A DNA stretch of 42,477 bases from CAZNKU01 sp964573775 (GTDB taxonomy: Bacteria > Bacillota > Clostridia > Monoglobales > Firm-18). Below the pieces are notes generated by a model. That model did no database searches. It saw only the letters and a list, made by a program, of their open reading frames with translations, and had not been told where the DNA came from. Below, in pieces: positions 1-6,729 of this stretch. The DNA is taken from NCBI GenBank assembly GCA_964573775.1, contig CAZNKU010000010.1:1-42477 (forward strand), read 5' to 3'. Every line of letters starts with the position of its first letter. Positions within the stretch are counted from its first letter, which is position 1. Made by a program: the position numbers and the translations under genes.

Positions 1-37
1 ACTTTTTTGTCTTGTTTTTATTAAATTTTTACTGTTC

Positions 38-436
38 CTAAAGGTGTACCTTTAAGAACGAAATTATAAATTCCAATGCCACTAATTCTAACGACATTAA
101 ACCAAATCCACCTAAAGTACCTGATATAAATCGTCTGATGTTTGTAGATGTTTTTATTTTTAGATATTGAATATACCAATCTACAAACATAACCGCACAC
201 AAGACTATATATGTACTAATTTTTAAGGTGTATATAAAGTATATAGGAATTGCAAATAAATATCCTACCATCACACCCGTACATCTTGCACACATAGGAA
301 ATTGATGTTCCTTATAGAAGAAACTTCTGTCAGGTCGTTGGTGACACCCTGCATTATGTGCAGAAACAAACAACCACACATATATTTTAATTATATTGCG
401 TTTTATGTGTTGATTAATTTTTATTCTGTTTAGCAT
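38..436 (-). CDS. DUF2085 family small membrane protein
   Basis: The protein has the DUF2085 signature: a CHQRPDRSF block followed by a CARCTG block, then hydrophobic helices. The family is a set of small membrane proteins with conserved Cys/His residues and no established function. I chose the ATG at 436, giving 132 residues; a TTG three codons upstream (445) is possible, and neither start has a good ribosome site. The start overlaps the 3' end of the upstream zinc-ribbon gene, so translation is probably coupled. It is the last gene of the minus-strand accessory group. About three membrane segments are visible. Family call is firm; role is unknown. Confidence 0.75.
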   Translation of the reverse strand: MLNRIKINQHIKRNIIKIYVWLFVSAHNAGCHQRPDRSFFYKEHQFPMCARCTGVMVGYLFAIPIYFIYTLKISTYIVLCAVMFVDWYIQYLKIKTSTNIRRFISGTLGGFGLMSLELVALEFIISFLKVHL

Positions 437-1187
437 AGTCTTCAATACATTCTATCTTATAGACATATTTACGCATTTCTTTTTCTTCAGCCACTGCTTC
501 CTTCATTAGTTTGTAATGGCTTTTGTACTCTGCATCTGTTTTTAAAAATTGTTTTTTTAACTTTGCTTTAATGCGTTTTTCTGCTGTTAATATTCTAATT
601 GCTTGTAAAGCCAAAATAAGTAACAATACTAATCCGACCGGTACAAGTCCAACTATAAATGATGCAATTATCAACAATATCAATATTAGATTTATTACTT
701 TAATGACAGGATACTCATTATTTAATGCTTTTTTATATTTTTTTGCAAGTCTATTTCTTTCTGGCAAATCAGATAATAATTTTTTAAACCTGTTTTCCAA
801 GAAACGTTCTTCGGTTTCTAACCTATATTTAGCCGTTTGATGCTTAGTTCTATACGAACTAAACTGGTTGATATTGATTTCCTGTTTGTATTTGTTTATG
901 GTACGCTCGTTACGTTTTGAAATCATTTCGTCTATTTTCTTGTCTGCTGCAGCAAGTTTAGCATCAAATTCTTGGTTCACTTGTCCTGTGAAGTTAGAGA
1001 ATTTGTGTCCGCATTGTTTGCAAATCCAAAATTCTTCCGTTTTTGTTCCTGAACCGCAAGCACCACACAGTAACCCCAACGGTCCTAAGAACATATATCC
1101 ACAGCATCCATTTCCAGCACTATATCCTCCACCACTACTTTTTGATGAATATTGTATATCTTCCGAACCACAATTTGGACATTTCAT
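414..1187 (-). CDS. zinc-ribbon protein with coiled coil and two membrane segments
   Basis: 257 residues. The N-terminus carries CPNC (C3, C6) and CKQC (C56, C59), the two knuckles of a zinc ribbon, separated by a Gly/Cys-rich hydrophobic insert (about residues 19-47). Residues 70-155 are highly charged and probably helical or coiled coil; residues 161-200 form two closely spaced membrane segments, followed by another charged helical tail. The start ATG has an AAAGGA site upstream. It lies 9 bases after the Mor-like gene and overlaps the DUF2085 gene. I recognise no named family beyond the zinc ribbon, and function is unknown. Confidence 0.65.
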   Translation of the reverse strand: MKCPNCGSEDIQYSSKSSGGGYSAGNGCCGYMFLGPLGLLCGACGSGTKTEEFWICKQCGHKFSNFTGQVNQEFDAKLAAADKKIDEMISKRNERTINKYKQEININQFSSYRTKHQTAKYRLETEERFLENRFKKLLSDLPERNRLAKKYKKALNNEYPVIKVINLILILLIIASFIVGLVPVGLVLLLILALQAIRILTAEKRIKAKLKKQFLKTDAEYKSHYKLMKEAVAEEKEMRKYVYKIECIEDYAKQNKN

Positions 1188-1196
1188 ATTTTTGAA

Positions 1197-1457
1197 TCAT
1201 CCTTTCTTTACCATTTCTTTTATCCAGCGTTCCGAATAACCAAAATTTCTTGCTAATTTTTTAGCATTTGTCCCATCATATTGCTGCTTTATCATTTCGC
1301 ATACACAATCAGGATTAAACAGCTTTATGGGAAATGTAATCTGCTGCCCTTTAAAATGGGTATATAGTATCATCGTATTATCATACCCTATAAGGTCAAC
1401 AAGCTCTTTATAGACTTCGTTCAAAGCATTAATTTCCTCTACGCCTATTATAATCAC
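1197..1457 (-). CDS. Mor-like helix-turn-helix transcriptional regulator
   Basis: Up to 86 residues. The C-terminal part (YDGTNAKKLARNFGYSERWI) resembles the DNA-binding end of the Mor/C activator family of phage Mu and related small regulators of mobile elements. The central GQQITFP stretch is typical of the Firmicutes members. The start is uncertain: the GTG at 1457 lies at the predicted transcription start, whereas a TTG at 1424 has a GAGGAA ribosome site 9 bases upstream and gives about 75 residues. It is followed closely by the zinc-ribbon gene. It probably regulates this group or itself, since an inverted repeat overlaps its promoter. Confidence 0.65.
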   Translation of the reverse strand: MIIIGVEEINALNEVYKELVDLIGYDNTMILYTHFKGQQITFPIKLFNPDCVCEMIKQQYDGTNAKKLARNFGYSERWIKEMVKKG

Positions 1458-1462
1458 TTCCC

Positions 1463-1503
1463 ATCATACAATATACGACAATTATATGCAATTTTCGTTG
1501 CAT
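1463..1503 (-). promoter_or_regulatory. promoter of the Mor-like gene with overlapping inverted repeat
   Basis: On the minus strand a TTGCAT (-35, 1486-1491) and TATGAT (-10, 1463-1468) are separated by 17 bases. The -35 is one arm of a perfect 6-base inverted repeat, ATGCAA-6-TTGCAT (1486-1503), a plausible operator. This gives the Mor-like gene its own promoter, independent of the upstream amidoligase pair. Confidence 0.5.
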
Positions 1504-1547
1504 TGTAAAATACACAATGTATTGTATTCTTCCTTATAAAATTCCAA

Positions 1548-2456
1548 TTACTCTATACAATACAGATATTCCTCAACCTCTTCGGGAGTAAAACCATTTT
1601 GTAGCAACGCATCCACATCATCAGGTGAATACCCCTGATAAGCAGCAACAGACTTTAAATCATCAATGTAATTGTTTTTAGATGTTTCAAAATTCCACCA
1701 TTGGCAATGTTCAAAATAGCTATAATCTGTATAATCAAATTTGTCATAAACAATAGTCCCATCCGGCAATATATTTAAAATATCACCGGAATTAATTTCT
1801 ATTTCCTCAAAAGCTCCTTTCTTTATTTCTGCAAAAAGTTTTGTTTCAACCAATGCTTTATAAAGGATTTCATCTGTTGAAGCATACACATATAGCTTGT
1901 GCTTTGGAATATGAATAAGAGATAACGGACTATCCCCACGCACAAGCCATAAGGTGTTTTCGCTGTCAAGAACCGAAAATGCAAAACTGCCATTAATTTT
2001 TTCTGACATAAATTTTATACTTTCGCTATTGAGTATCTTTTTCTTTTCAATAAGCTGAACTGCAATATAACTATCCGTTTCAATTTTTGTATTAGGAAGT
2101 CGCCATTCCTTTCTCAATTTGAAATCATTAGTTAAAACACCGTTATGTGCAAGTGCAAAATTTACATTTTTACAATGTCCTGAAAACGGATGATTGTTGT
2201 AATTTTTATTTTTGCTTCCTTGTGTAGAATGTCTTGTATGACCTGTAACAGAAATAATATCGTCAGGATGCTTAAAATTGACCTGAAAAGCGGATTTTGG
2301 TTCTTTATGTATAATAAGCTTGTCTTTGTGTTTATAGGCAATTCCTGTTGCATCTGTACCTCTTGCAGTTGCTTCCTCTGCGAGAGTGTTTGTTAAATGA
2401 CTTAAATTCTTGATAGGCTGACCGCTATAATTATAAAATCCAAATAAACAACACAT
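1548..2456 (-). CDS. class II glutamine amidotransferase
   Basis: 302 residues with the Ntn-type glutaminase fold seen at the N-terminus of GlmS and PurF. The sequence starts Met-Cys, so Cys2 becomes the N-terminal nucleophile. HTRHST (R75), NNHPF (88-91), AHNG (103-106) and ETDS (126-129) are the usual glutamine-binding motifs. There is no second synthetase domain, so the ammonia must be delivered to a partner; the adjoining amidoligase is the obvious candidate. The C-terminal 60 residues are acidic and include a short UBA-like stretch (YSPDDVDALLQNGFTPEEV). It starts directly after the amidoligase stop with a GAGGAA site inside that gene, implying coupled translation. Confidence 0.85.
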   Translation of the reverse strand: MCCLFGFYNYSGQPIKNLSHLTNTLAEEATARGTDATGIAYKHKDKLIIHKEPKSAFQVNFKHPDDIISVTGHTRHSTQGSKNKNYNNHPFSGHCKNVNFALAHNGVLTNDFKLRKEWRLPNTKIETDSYIAVQLIEKKKILNSESIKFMSEKINGSFAFSVLDSENTLWLVRGDSPLSLIHIPKHKLYVYASTDEILYKALVETKLFAEIKKGAFEEIEINSGDILNILPDGTIVYDKFDYTDYSYFEHCQWWNFETSKNNYIDDLKSVAAYQGYSPDDVDALLQNGFTPEEVEEYLYCIE

Positions 2457-3569
2457 TTACATTTCCTCGCTTTCTGTTATAGCTTCATTTACATAGAGCC
2501 TTTTTGACTTTAAGTATTCGATAAGCTCAAACTTTTTCGGTAGTATTTTTGATACAAAATCTGACCAAGACAAATCTTCCATTTCTTTGTCTGATAGGTT
2601 AATTGCAAGGTAGCATATTTCATCAACTAACTGCAAGGTTGCAATAAATGTTTTATAGCGGAGAGTACCTCTGAATAGTCGGAACTCTATCGTATTATAA
2701 TTTTCAAGATTAACCGCTACATATCTTCCCATACGCTTGTCCTTTGCCTTTTTATAAGTTTCTTCTGTTGTATTGGATATGGTCGCATATTTAGCTGCCC
2801 AGTGGTTAAGGTTTTCAGGTGTACGTCTTGAAAACTTAGCAAGTTCATTCCAATGCTTTTCAACAAAGAATATCAATCTGCCGATTGTCTTTTCCTGTTC
2901 GTCATAATCCTTTCCAAAAGCGGAGCGGGAACAATGTATATGCAGACCGCAGGTTGATGTATTATGGGATCGGTAGTCCATTTGGGTAGCCTTTTCAAAT
3001 ATATCAAACCAATTCATACTGTTAATGTGATAATCAAGGCTCATTGGATGTGATACAATTTCAAAACCCTTATTAATTGAACCATCGTGTTTACAGTAAA
3101 TTCTTTCATCTTTTGAATTTGCAATATCAATCAATTTTTGTGCATTTGAGTGTTCTTCACCGCCTTTGTCTATTTCTAATTCAACCCCATAAAATAAATT
3201 GCCTGAGCCGTAAAAAATCGGCTCAGGCTTATAACTGTAATTTTTTATTGAATTGTCATTCAGTTTTTCAAAGCAATTTCGACAATATGGGTAATCCTCA
3301 CCATCTTCATACAAAGCATCCTCGTTGTGTATGAGTCTACCGCACTCCTCGCAAGTTGTATAACTATACTCGTAACAATGAGAGCATAATGTATAATTGG
3401 AATCGCCCTCTGCATTATCTCTCCAAATTCTGTCACCGCAGTTATCGCAAGTTGTTGTCCTCTCGTCAAAACAATTCTCACACATTTTCTGACCATCAAA
3501 GCTTTTTGTTGTTTCCTCTGTTATGACTATCCCACATACAGAGCATACTATTTTTTTGTTTGTTTTCAT
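2457..3569 (-). CDS. amidoligase with N-terminal Cys-rich zinc domain
   Basis: 370 residues. Residues 1-100 contain six CxxC pairs (C9/12, 30/33, 41/44, 62/65, 73/76, 96/99), which looks like several LIM or treble-clef zinc knuckles. Residues 120-340 match the amidoligase family (PF12224, glutamine-synthetase-like COOH-NH2 ligases): YGVELEID (E130, E132), KHDGS (160-164), GFEIVSHP (168-175), CGLHIH (207-212) and EFRLFRGT (295-302). Such enzymes are expected to form amide or peptide bonds using ATP. A glutamine amidotransferase gene follows with no gap, a pairing described for this superfamily. The substrate is unknown. ATG start with a GTGAGGA site. Confidence 0.85.
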   Translation of the reverse strand: MKTNKKIVCSVCGIVITEETTKSFDGQKMCENCFDERTTTCDNCGDRIWRDNAEGDSNYTLCSHCYEYSYTTCEECGRLIHNEDALYEDGEDYPYCRNCFEKLNDNSIKNYSYKPEPIFYGSGNLFYGVELEIDKGGEEHSNAQKLIDIANSKDERIYCKHDGSINKGFEIVSHPMSLDYHINSMNWFDIFEKATQMDYRSHNTSTCGLHIHCSRSAFGKDYDEQEKTIGRLIFFVEKHWNELAKFSRRTPENLNHWAAKYATISNTTEETYKKAKDKRMGRYVAVNLENYNTIEFRLFRGTLRYKTFIATLQLVDEICYLAINLSDKEMEDLSWSDFVSKILPKKFELIEYLKSKRLYVNEAITESEEM

Positions 3570-3672
3570 TAAAAAATCCTCACTTTCATTTTTCTATGTG
3601 CCGGTTAAGCCGGGAATATGTTATATACATACTCAAAGAGATAATATATGATTATGATTAAGTATTTTCCCA

Positions 3673-3701
3673 TTGATACAAGTGACGATTTATGATATAA
3701 T
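3673..3701 (+). promoter_or_regulatory. sigma-A promoter of the Shedu-like gene
   Basis: TTGATA (3673-3678) and TATAAT (3696-3701) with a 17-base spacer, about 65 bases before the start codon. The divergent amidoligase gene begins 100 bases away on the other strand; a small palindrome (CCGG-TTAAG-CCGG, 3602-3614) lies in its leader. Confidence 0.6.
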
Positions 3702-3765
3702 GATTATAATTCATATAAAAAGTTTTTATTAAAGATATTAATTAGCACAATTTGGAGTTGATAAA

Positions 3766-4995
3766 ATGAGTACACAAAATTGTTATGGTAAGCTTGCTTC
3801 CGAAATACTTACTGCTATTTCAAAGGTATATTGGGGTAAAATGTTCCAATATATTAAGGAGAATAATATTGACTATGATAAAGTAAATTGTTTTATATTA
3901 AATCCCGAATCTATTTCTTTGTATTTTAGCAAAAAATTTATAGCTATAGAATATTGTGGAAATCCATATATAAACGAAATAAAAGAAGTTTCCACCAAAG
4001 AAATTACCTTGTTCGACTATACTAAAGACGATATTACTACAAAACAATTTATAGAAAAAATTGTAGGCTTTAAAAATGATGGAAGTATAAGTATGCCATT
4101 GTTATCCGAGGAATATGAAGGGCTTATTATCCCCACAAATGCAGGTGCAAAAAAATTAATTGAATTAAATTGGAATTTTTTTGCACAAAATGGCATTGTT
4201 GGCATAAATTCTGGCGGTATAGATATTATTGATAATCAATTTGTTCGTTTAATTAACTGTAGCTTTTTTGATGAGCAATCTGGAGATTTAAAAACTCGAA
4301 TTATCAAATGGATAGATTTTATTCCGTTTGAATATAATGAACCGGATGAGGGTGATGTTGATGAATTTAAAATAGATTTATCAATATTTGATAAATTATG
4401 GTTTCGAGATATGTTTTATCAATATCCAAAACCTACAGAATTTAAATATTCAAAATTACCACAAATAAATAGATTTATAGAAATTTTTGCGGATTCCAAC
4501 AATTCAGAAACAGACATTACATCATTTTTATCAGAAAGTGAAAATAGATTTATACTTAAAATGGGTTTTATGGGAACTAATATATACGACCAAGTAAACT
4601 GTGAATGGCAAAGCGAAAATAAAAATGATATAAAACCCGATTTTTTTATTGTAAGAGCAAACGGATATGCAGATATTGTAGAATTTAAATTACCTCGTTT
4701 AAAGGGAAATACAATAGTTGGAAGGACAAATCGTGAACAATTCAGTTCAGAAATTCACTCATATATAGCACAAACACGAGTATATTCGAGTTATTTCGAT
4801 GACCCAAATAACAGAAAATGGATTGAGAGCAAGTACGGATTTAAAGTATATAAACCTAAACGTTATTTAGTTGTAGGAAGAAGAAAAGATTTTCCTGGGG
4901 ATGAGTGGATGGAGATAAAGTCTGATTTTGAAAATATTGAAATTATTACTTATGACGATTTAGTAGATACCGTCATCACGCAATTCTATCAATAG
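3766..4995 (+). CDS. Shedu-like (DUF4263) anti-phage nuclease
   Basis: 409 residues. The C-terminal part (about 250-390) matches the Shedu/SduA domain (DUF4263, PD-(D/E)xK nuclease fold). It has SFLSESENRFIL (E257/E259), DIKPDFF (D292), IVEFKLPR with the catalytic-type E306 and K308, then AQTRVY (Q336, Y340) and KPKRYLVVG. Residues 1-240 match nothing I recognise and may be the sensor part, as Shedu proteins carry variable N-terminal regions. Shedu is a single-gene phage-defence system. The start has a TTGGAG site and its own promoter. The gene is AT-rich and stands alone on the plus strand, facing away from the amidoligase group. Confidence 0.8.
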   Translation: MSTQNCYGKLASEILTAISKVYWGKMFQYIKENNIDYDKVNCFILNPESISLYFSKKFIAIEYCGNPYINEIKEVSTKEITLFDYTKDDITTKQFIEKIVGFKNDGSISMPLLSEEYEGLIIPTNAGAKKLIELNWNFFAQNGIVGINSGGIDIIDNQFVRLINCSFFDEQSGDLKTRIIKWIDFIPFEYNEPDEGDVDEFKIDLSIFDKLWFRDMFYQYPKPTEFKYSKLPQINRFIEIFADSNNSETDITSFLSESENRFILKMGFMGTNIYDQVNCEWQSENKNDIKPDFFIVRANGYADIVEFKLPRLKGNTIVGRTNREQFSSEIHSYIAQTRVYSSYFDDPNNRKWIESKYGFKVYKPKRYLVVGRRKDFPGDEWMEIKSDFENIEIITYDDLVDTVITQFYQ

Positions 4996-5056
4996 AAAAT
5001 TAAATATTTGGATTTTAATGACATAAAAAACAAAGCACTTCAGCTTATGACCAAAG

Positions 5057-5089
5057 CTGCCAAAGCTTGATATTTGTGGGCTTTGGCAG
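5057..5089 (+). terminator. inverted repeat after the Shedu-like gene, possible terminator
   Basis: A perfect 10-base inverted repeat (CTGCCAAAGC / GCTTTGGCAG) with a 13-base loop, followed only by a weak T-rich stretch (TATTTGTTTG). It lies 60 bases after the Shedu stop codon and could end that transcript or be an element-end structure. Confidence 0.4.
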
Positions 5090-5151
5090 TATTTGTTTGA
5101 AACAGCCGTTTCGGCGAGATATATAATTGAAAGCTAACAAGTACACATTTG

Positions 5152-5173
5152 ATTTACCACAAATTTACCACAA
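5152..5173. repeat. tandem 11-base direct repeat, integrase arm-site-like
   Basis: ATTTACCACAA occurs twice head to tail. Short repeats with this TTTACCACA core are what I would expect as arm-type binding sites of tyrosine integrases at the ends of integrated elements in Firmicutes. No integrase gene is in the window, so this is an inference. Confidence 0.4.
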
Positions 5174-5264
5174 CACAATATCAAAAGACACACAACAAAT
5201 AAACTTTATTCTACGGGATGGGGTGTCCATAAATACAAAATAGACCTTTTGGGACACTTTTTGT

Positions 5265-5300
5265 AGCTTTTAAGTATAATCTCACTTACACTTAAAAGCT
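5265..5300. repeat. 11-base inverted repeat
   Basis: AGCTTTTAAGT (5265-5275) is mirrored by ACTTAAAAGCT (5290-5300) across a 14-base loop. No T-run follows, so it is not an obvious terminator. Confidence 0.5.
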
Positions 5301-5330
5301 CAAAGAGATAATTACTTTTTGGACAATCAA

Positions 5331-5358
5331 AAACCACAACTTCGGTTGTGGTTTTTTT
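5331..5358 (+). terminator. intrinsic terminator with UUCG tetraloop
   Basis: A perfect 10-base stem (AAACCACAAC / GTTGTGGTTT) capped by TTCG and followed by T residues. A-runs before it make it usable on the minus strand too. It has no evident upstream gene closer than the Shedu-like one. Confidence 0.75.
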
Positions 5359-5387
5359 GTGTGTAAACGAAAAATCTCCTATGGTAG

Positions 5388-5547
5388 TTTTTTTATTGGC
5401 TCTATAATAAATGTTGGGGTGACCAACAAATATAGCTTGATAAAATAAAAAAGAGAGAGCATATTTAGTTCCTCCGTTCATGGTTTCTGGACAATTCCAT
5501 TATAACGGATTTTGACCCCAACTATTGACAAAGAGCCAATAAAAAAA
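5388..5547. repeat. 160-base region bounded by nested inverted repeats
   Basis: The outer arms are a perfect 16-base inverted repeat: 5388-5403 (ending ATTGGCTCT) and 5532-5547 (starting AGAGCCAAT). Inside them GTTGGGGTGA (5414-5423) is mirrored, with one mismatch, by TGACCCCAAC (5512-5521). The shape is that of a small non-coding inverted-repeat element. One outer arm forms the T-run of the next gene's terminator. Confidence 0.5.
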
Positions 5548-5571
5548 AGAATCTCAGCTTTGAGATTCTTC
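5541..5571 (-). terminator. terminator of the serine hydrolase gene, overlapping its stop codon
   Basis: On the minus strand GAATCTCA-AAGC-TGAGATTC is followed by a run of eight T. The TGA stop codon lies in the right arm of the stem, so the last sense codons are part of the hairpin. Confidence 0.85.
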
Positions 5572-6456
5572 TTTATTATTAAAAAAGTTATACACACATT
5601 CTGAAATTTCAGCAATTATATCTCTTGGTTTTCTTTCCCCATACTTTTCTACACTGATACATATTATGTAATCACATTCAGGAGAAAACACTATACCAAC
5701 ATCAGCTTCCACATTTGAATTTTCACCCGTTTTGTTGGCAACCACAACATCATCAGGAAGATTTGCAGGGATTTTAAAATCTTTAGTCTGTTGCTTTAAA
5801 AGTTCAAGCATTTCTGCATCATATTCTTCTGATATGCACTGTTTTAAATATATTTTTTCAAGAACAACACCGCAATCTACAACAGATGTTCTGTTTCTGC
5901 CGTTTGAAGGTATGTGGTCATCATAAAGCATGTGCTGTTCATATGTATCCGTACACCCCAGACTTTCAGCACAATCTGTAACCTTTTCTGCTCCGTCATC
6001 AAAGCTTCCTCTGCCAATTGTTGTAACAATTGCGTTTGATGCAGAATTTGAACTTACGGTTATCATCTGCTCTAAATTGTTCTCCATAGAATCAGTCATT
6101 TCCAAATTACCGTTTTCTATTTCATCATACAAGGCTATCATATTATAAAGCTTTATAACACTTGCAGCAATAAATTCCCTATTATTAATTTCAAGGCTCA
6201 TGCCTGTTTTAAGATTTTTTACATAAACCGACCATGTACCCGGTTTCCCGGAAATAATATTATTTATTTCTTCCTCAAGGGCAATTCTTTCTTCTTCATA
6301 GCTTATAACCTCTACGGTTGCAACTTCATCTGCCGACGTGGGAGCCAAAGCCGGCTGTTCTTCAGTGCCTGTACCTGATTTCACAAAAAGAAAAACCATA
6401 CATCCCGCATATATTATTAATAAAAGGGTAGATAAGATAAACAAAAACTTCTTCAT
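5554..6456 (-). CDS. membrane-anchored class A beta-lactamase-like serine hydrolase
   Basis: 300 residues. An N-terminal membrane helix (about 4-26) is followed by a low-complexity linker and the class A beta-lactamase/DD-peptidase fold. Key motifs: SVIK (S99, K102), SSN (135-137, the SDN position) and KTG (242-244). The omega-loop ExxN motif with the general-base glutamate of true class A beta-lactamases is not apparent; the region reads PSNGRNRTS. It may therefore be a peptidoglycan-related hydrolase or weak lactamase. It is a single gene with its own promoter and terminator. The lack of a signal-cleavage motif suggests it stays anchored facing the outside. Confidence 0.75.
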   Translation of the reverse strand: MKKFLFILSTLLLIIYAGCMVFLFVKSGTGTEEQPALAPTSADEVATVEVISYEEERIALEEEINNIISGKPGTWSVYVKNLKTGMSLEINNREFIAASVIKLYNMIALYDEIENGNLEMTDSMENNLEQMITVSSNSASNAIVTTIGRGSFDDGAEKVTDCAESLGCTDTYEQHMLYDDHIPSNGRNRTSVVDCGVVLEKIYLKQCISEEYDAEMLELLKQQTKDFKIPANLPDDVVVANKTGENSNVEADVGIVFSPECDYIICISVEKYGERKPRDIIAEISECVYNFFNNKEESQS

Positions 6457-6486
6457 AAAAAACCTCTTTCATCAGGCTATATAAAT

Positions 6487-6515
6487 ATATTATCATACCC
6501 TAAAAGCATTGTCAA
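6487..6515 (-). promoter_or_regulatory. promoter of the serine hydrolase gene
   Basis: On the minus strand TTGACA (6510-6515) and TAATAT (6487-6492) with a 17-base spacer, about 30 bases ahead of the start codon; an AGAGG ribosome site follows. Confidence 0.7.
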
Positions 6516-6529
6516 CAAACGTCAAATAC

Positions 6530-6680
6530 TGTATGGAAACCACGCATATTGTAGTCAAAACCACAGGCTTGCTCCAATACGTAAAAGTGGTTAATGCCGG
6601 CTTGGCATTTAAAGAGGCTTTGAAATTTAGCACTGCATTATTATCTCAGACAGCTGCTCCCCTGCGGCTGTCTTTCTTTG
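6530..6680 (+). other. intergenic stretch with RNA-like hairpins, possible small RNA
   Basis: No credible coding frame. It contains AATGCC-loop-GGCATT and a 10-base stem (6648-6657 / 6664-6673, AGACAGCTGC with one G-U pair) followed by TTCTTTG. The only plus-strand promoter candidate is weak (TTGTCA, 17 bases, TATGGA). It could be a structured RNA; I do not recognise the family. Confidence 0.3.
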
Positions 6681-6689
6681 TATACAAAA

Positions 6690-6716
6690 AATAAGGCTCT
6701 AAAGCCTTATTTTTTA
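6690..6716 (-). terminator. bidirectional terminator after the AEC transporter gene
   Basis: AATAAGGCT-CTAA-AGCCTTATT with T-runs on both sides. On the minus strand it ends the transporter-aminotransferase transcript 14 bases after the stop codon. Confidence 0.8.
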
Positions 6717-6729
6717 AAATAATTTTCAA

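Larger units (their letters stand above)
5174..5553. other. gene-poor stretch with several inverted repeats
   Basis: I find no credible gene here. A 91-codon minus-strand frame (5206-5481) has no recognisable composition or family and crosses two hairpins. Visible structure: an 11-base inverted repeat (5265-5275 / 5290-5300), a UUCG-loop terminator at 5331-5358, and the nested inverted repeat 5388-5547, each listed separately. Confidence 0.5.

Noticed and set aside
868..1239. 123-codon plus-strand frame opposite the zinc-ribbon gene
   Set aside because: Antisense shadow; the minus strand has the CxxC pattern, a ribosome site and operon context.
5206..5481. 91-codon minus-strand frame after the Shedu-like gene
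   Set aside because: It crosses a perfect terminator hairpin and another inverted repeat, has no convincing ribosome site and no recognisable domain.
6509..6694. 61-codon plus-strand frame between the serine hydrolase and AEC genes
   Set aside because: No ribosome site, ends inside hairpins; the stretch looks more like RNA structure than coding sequence.
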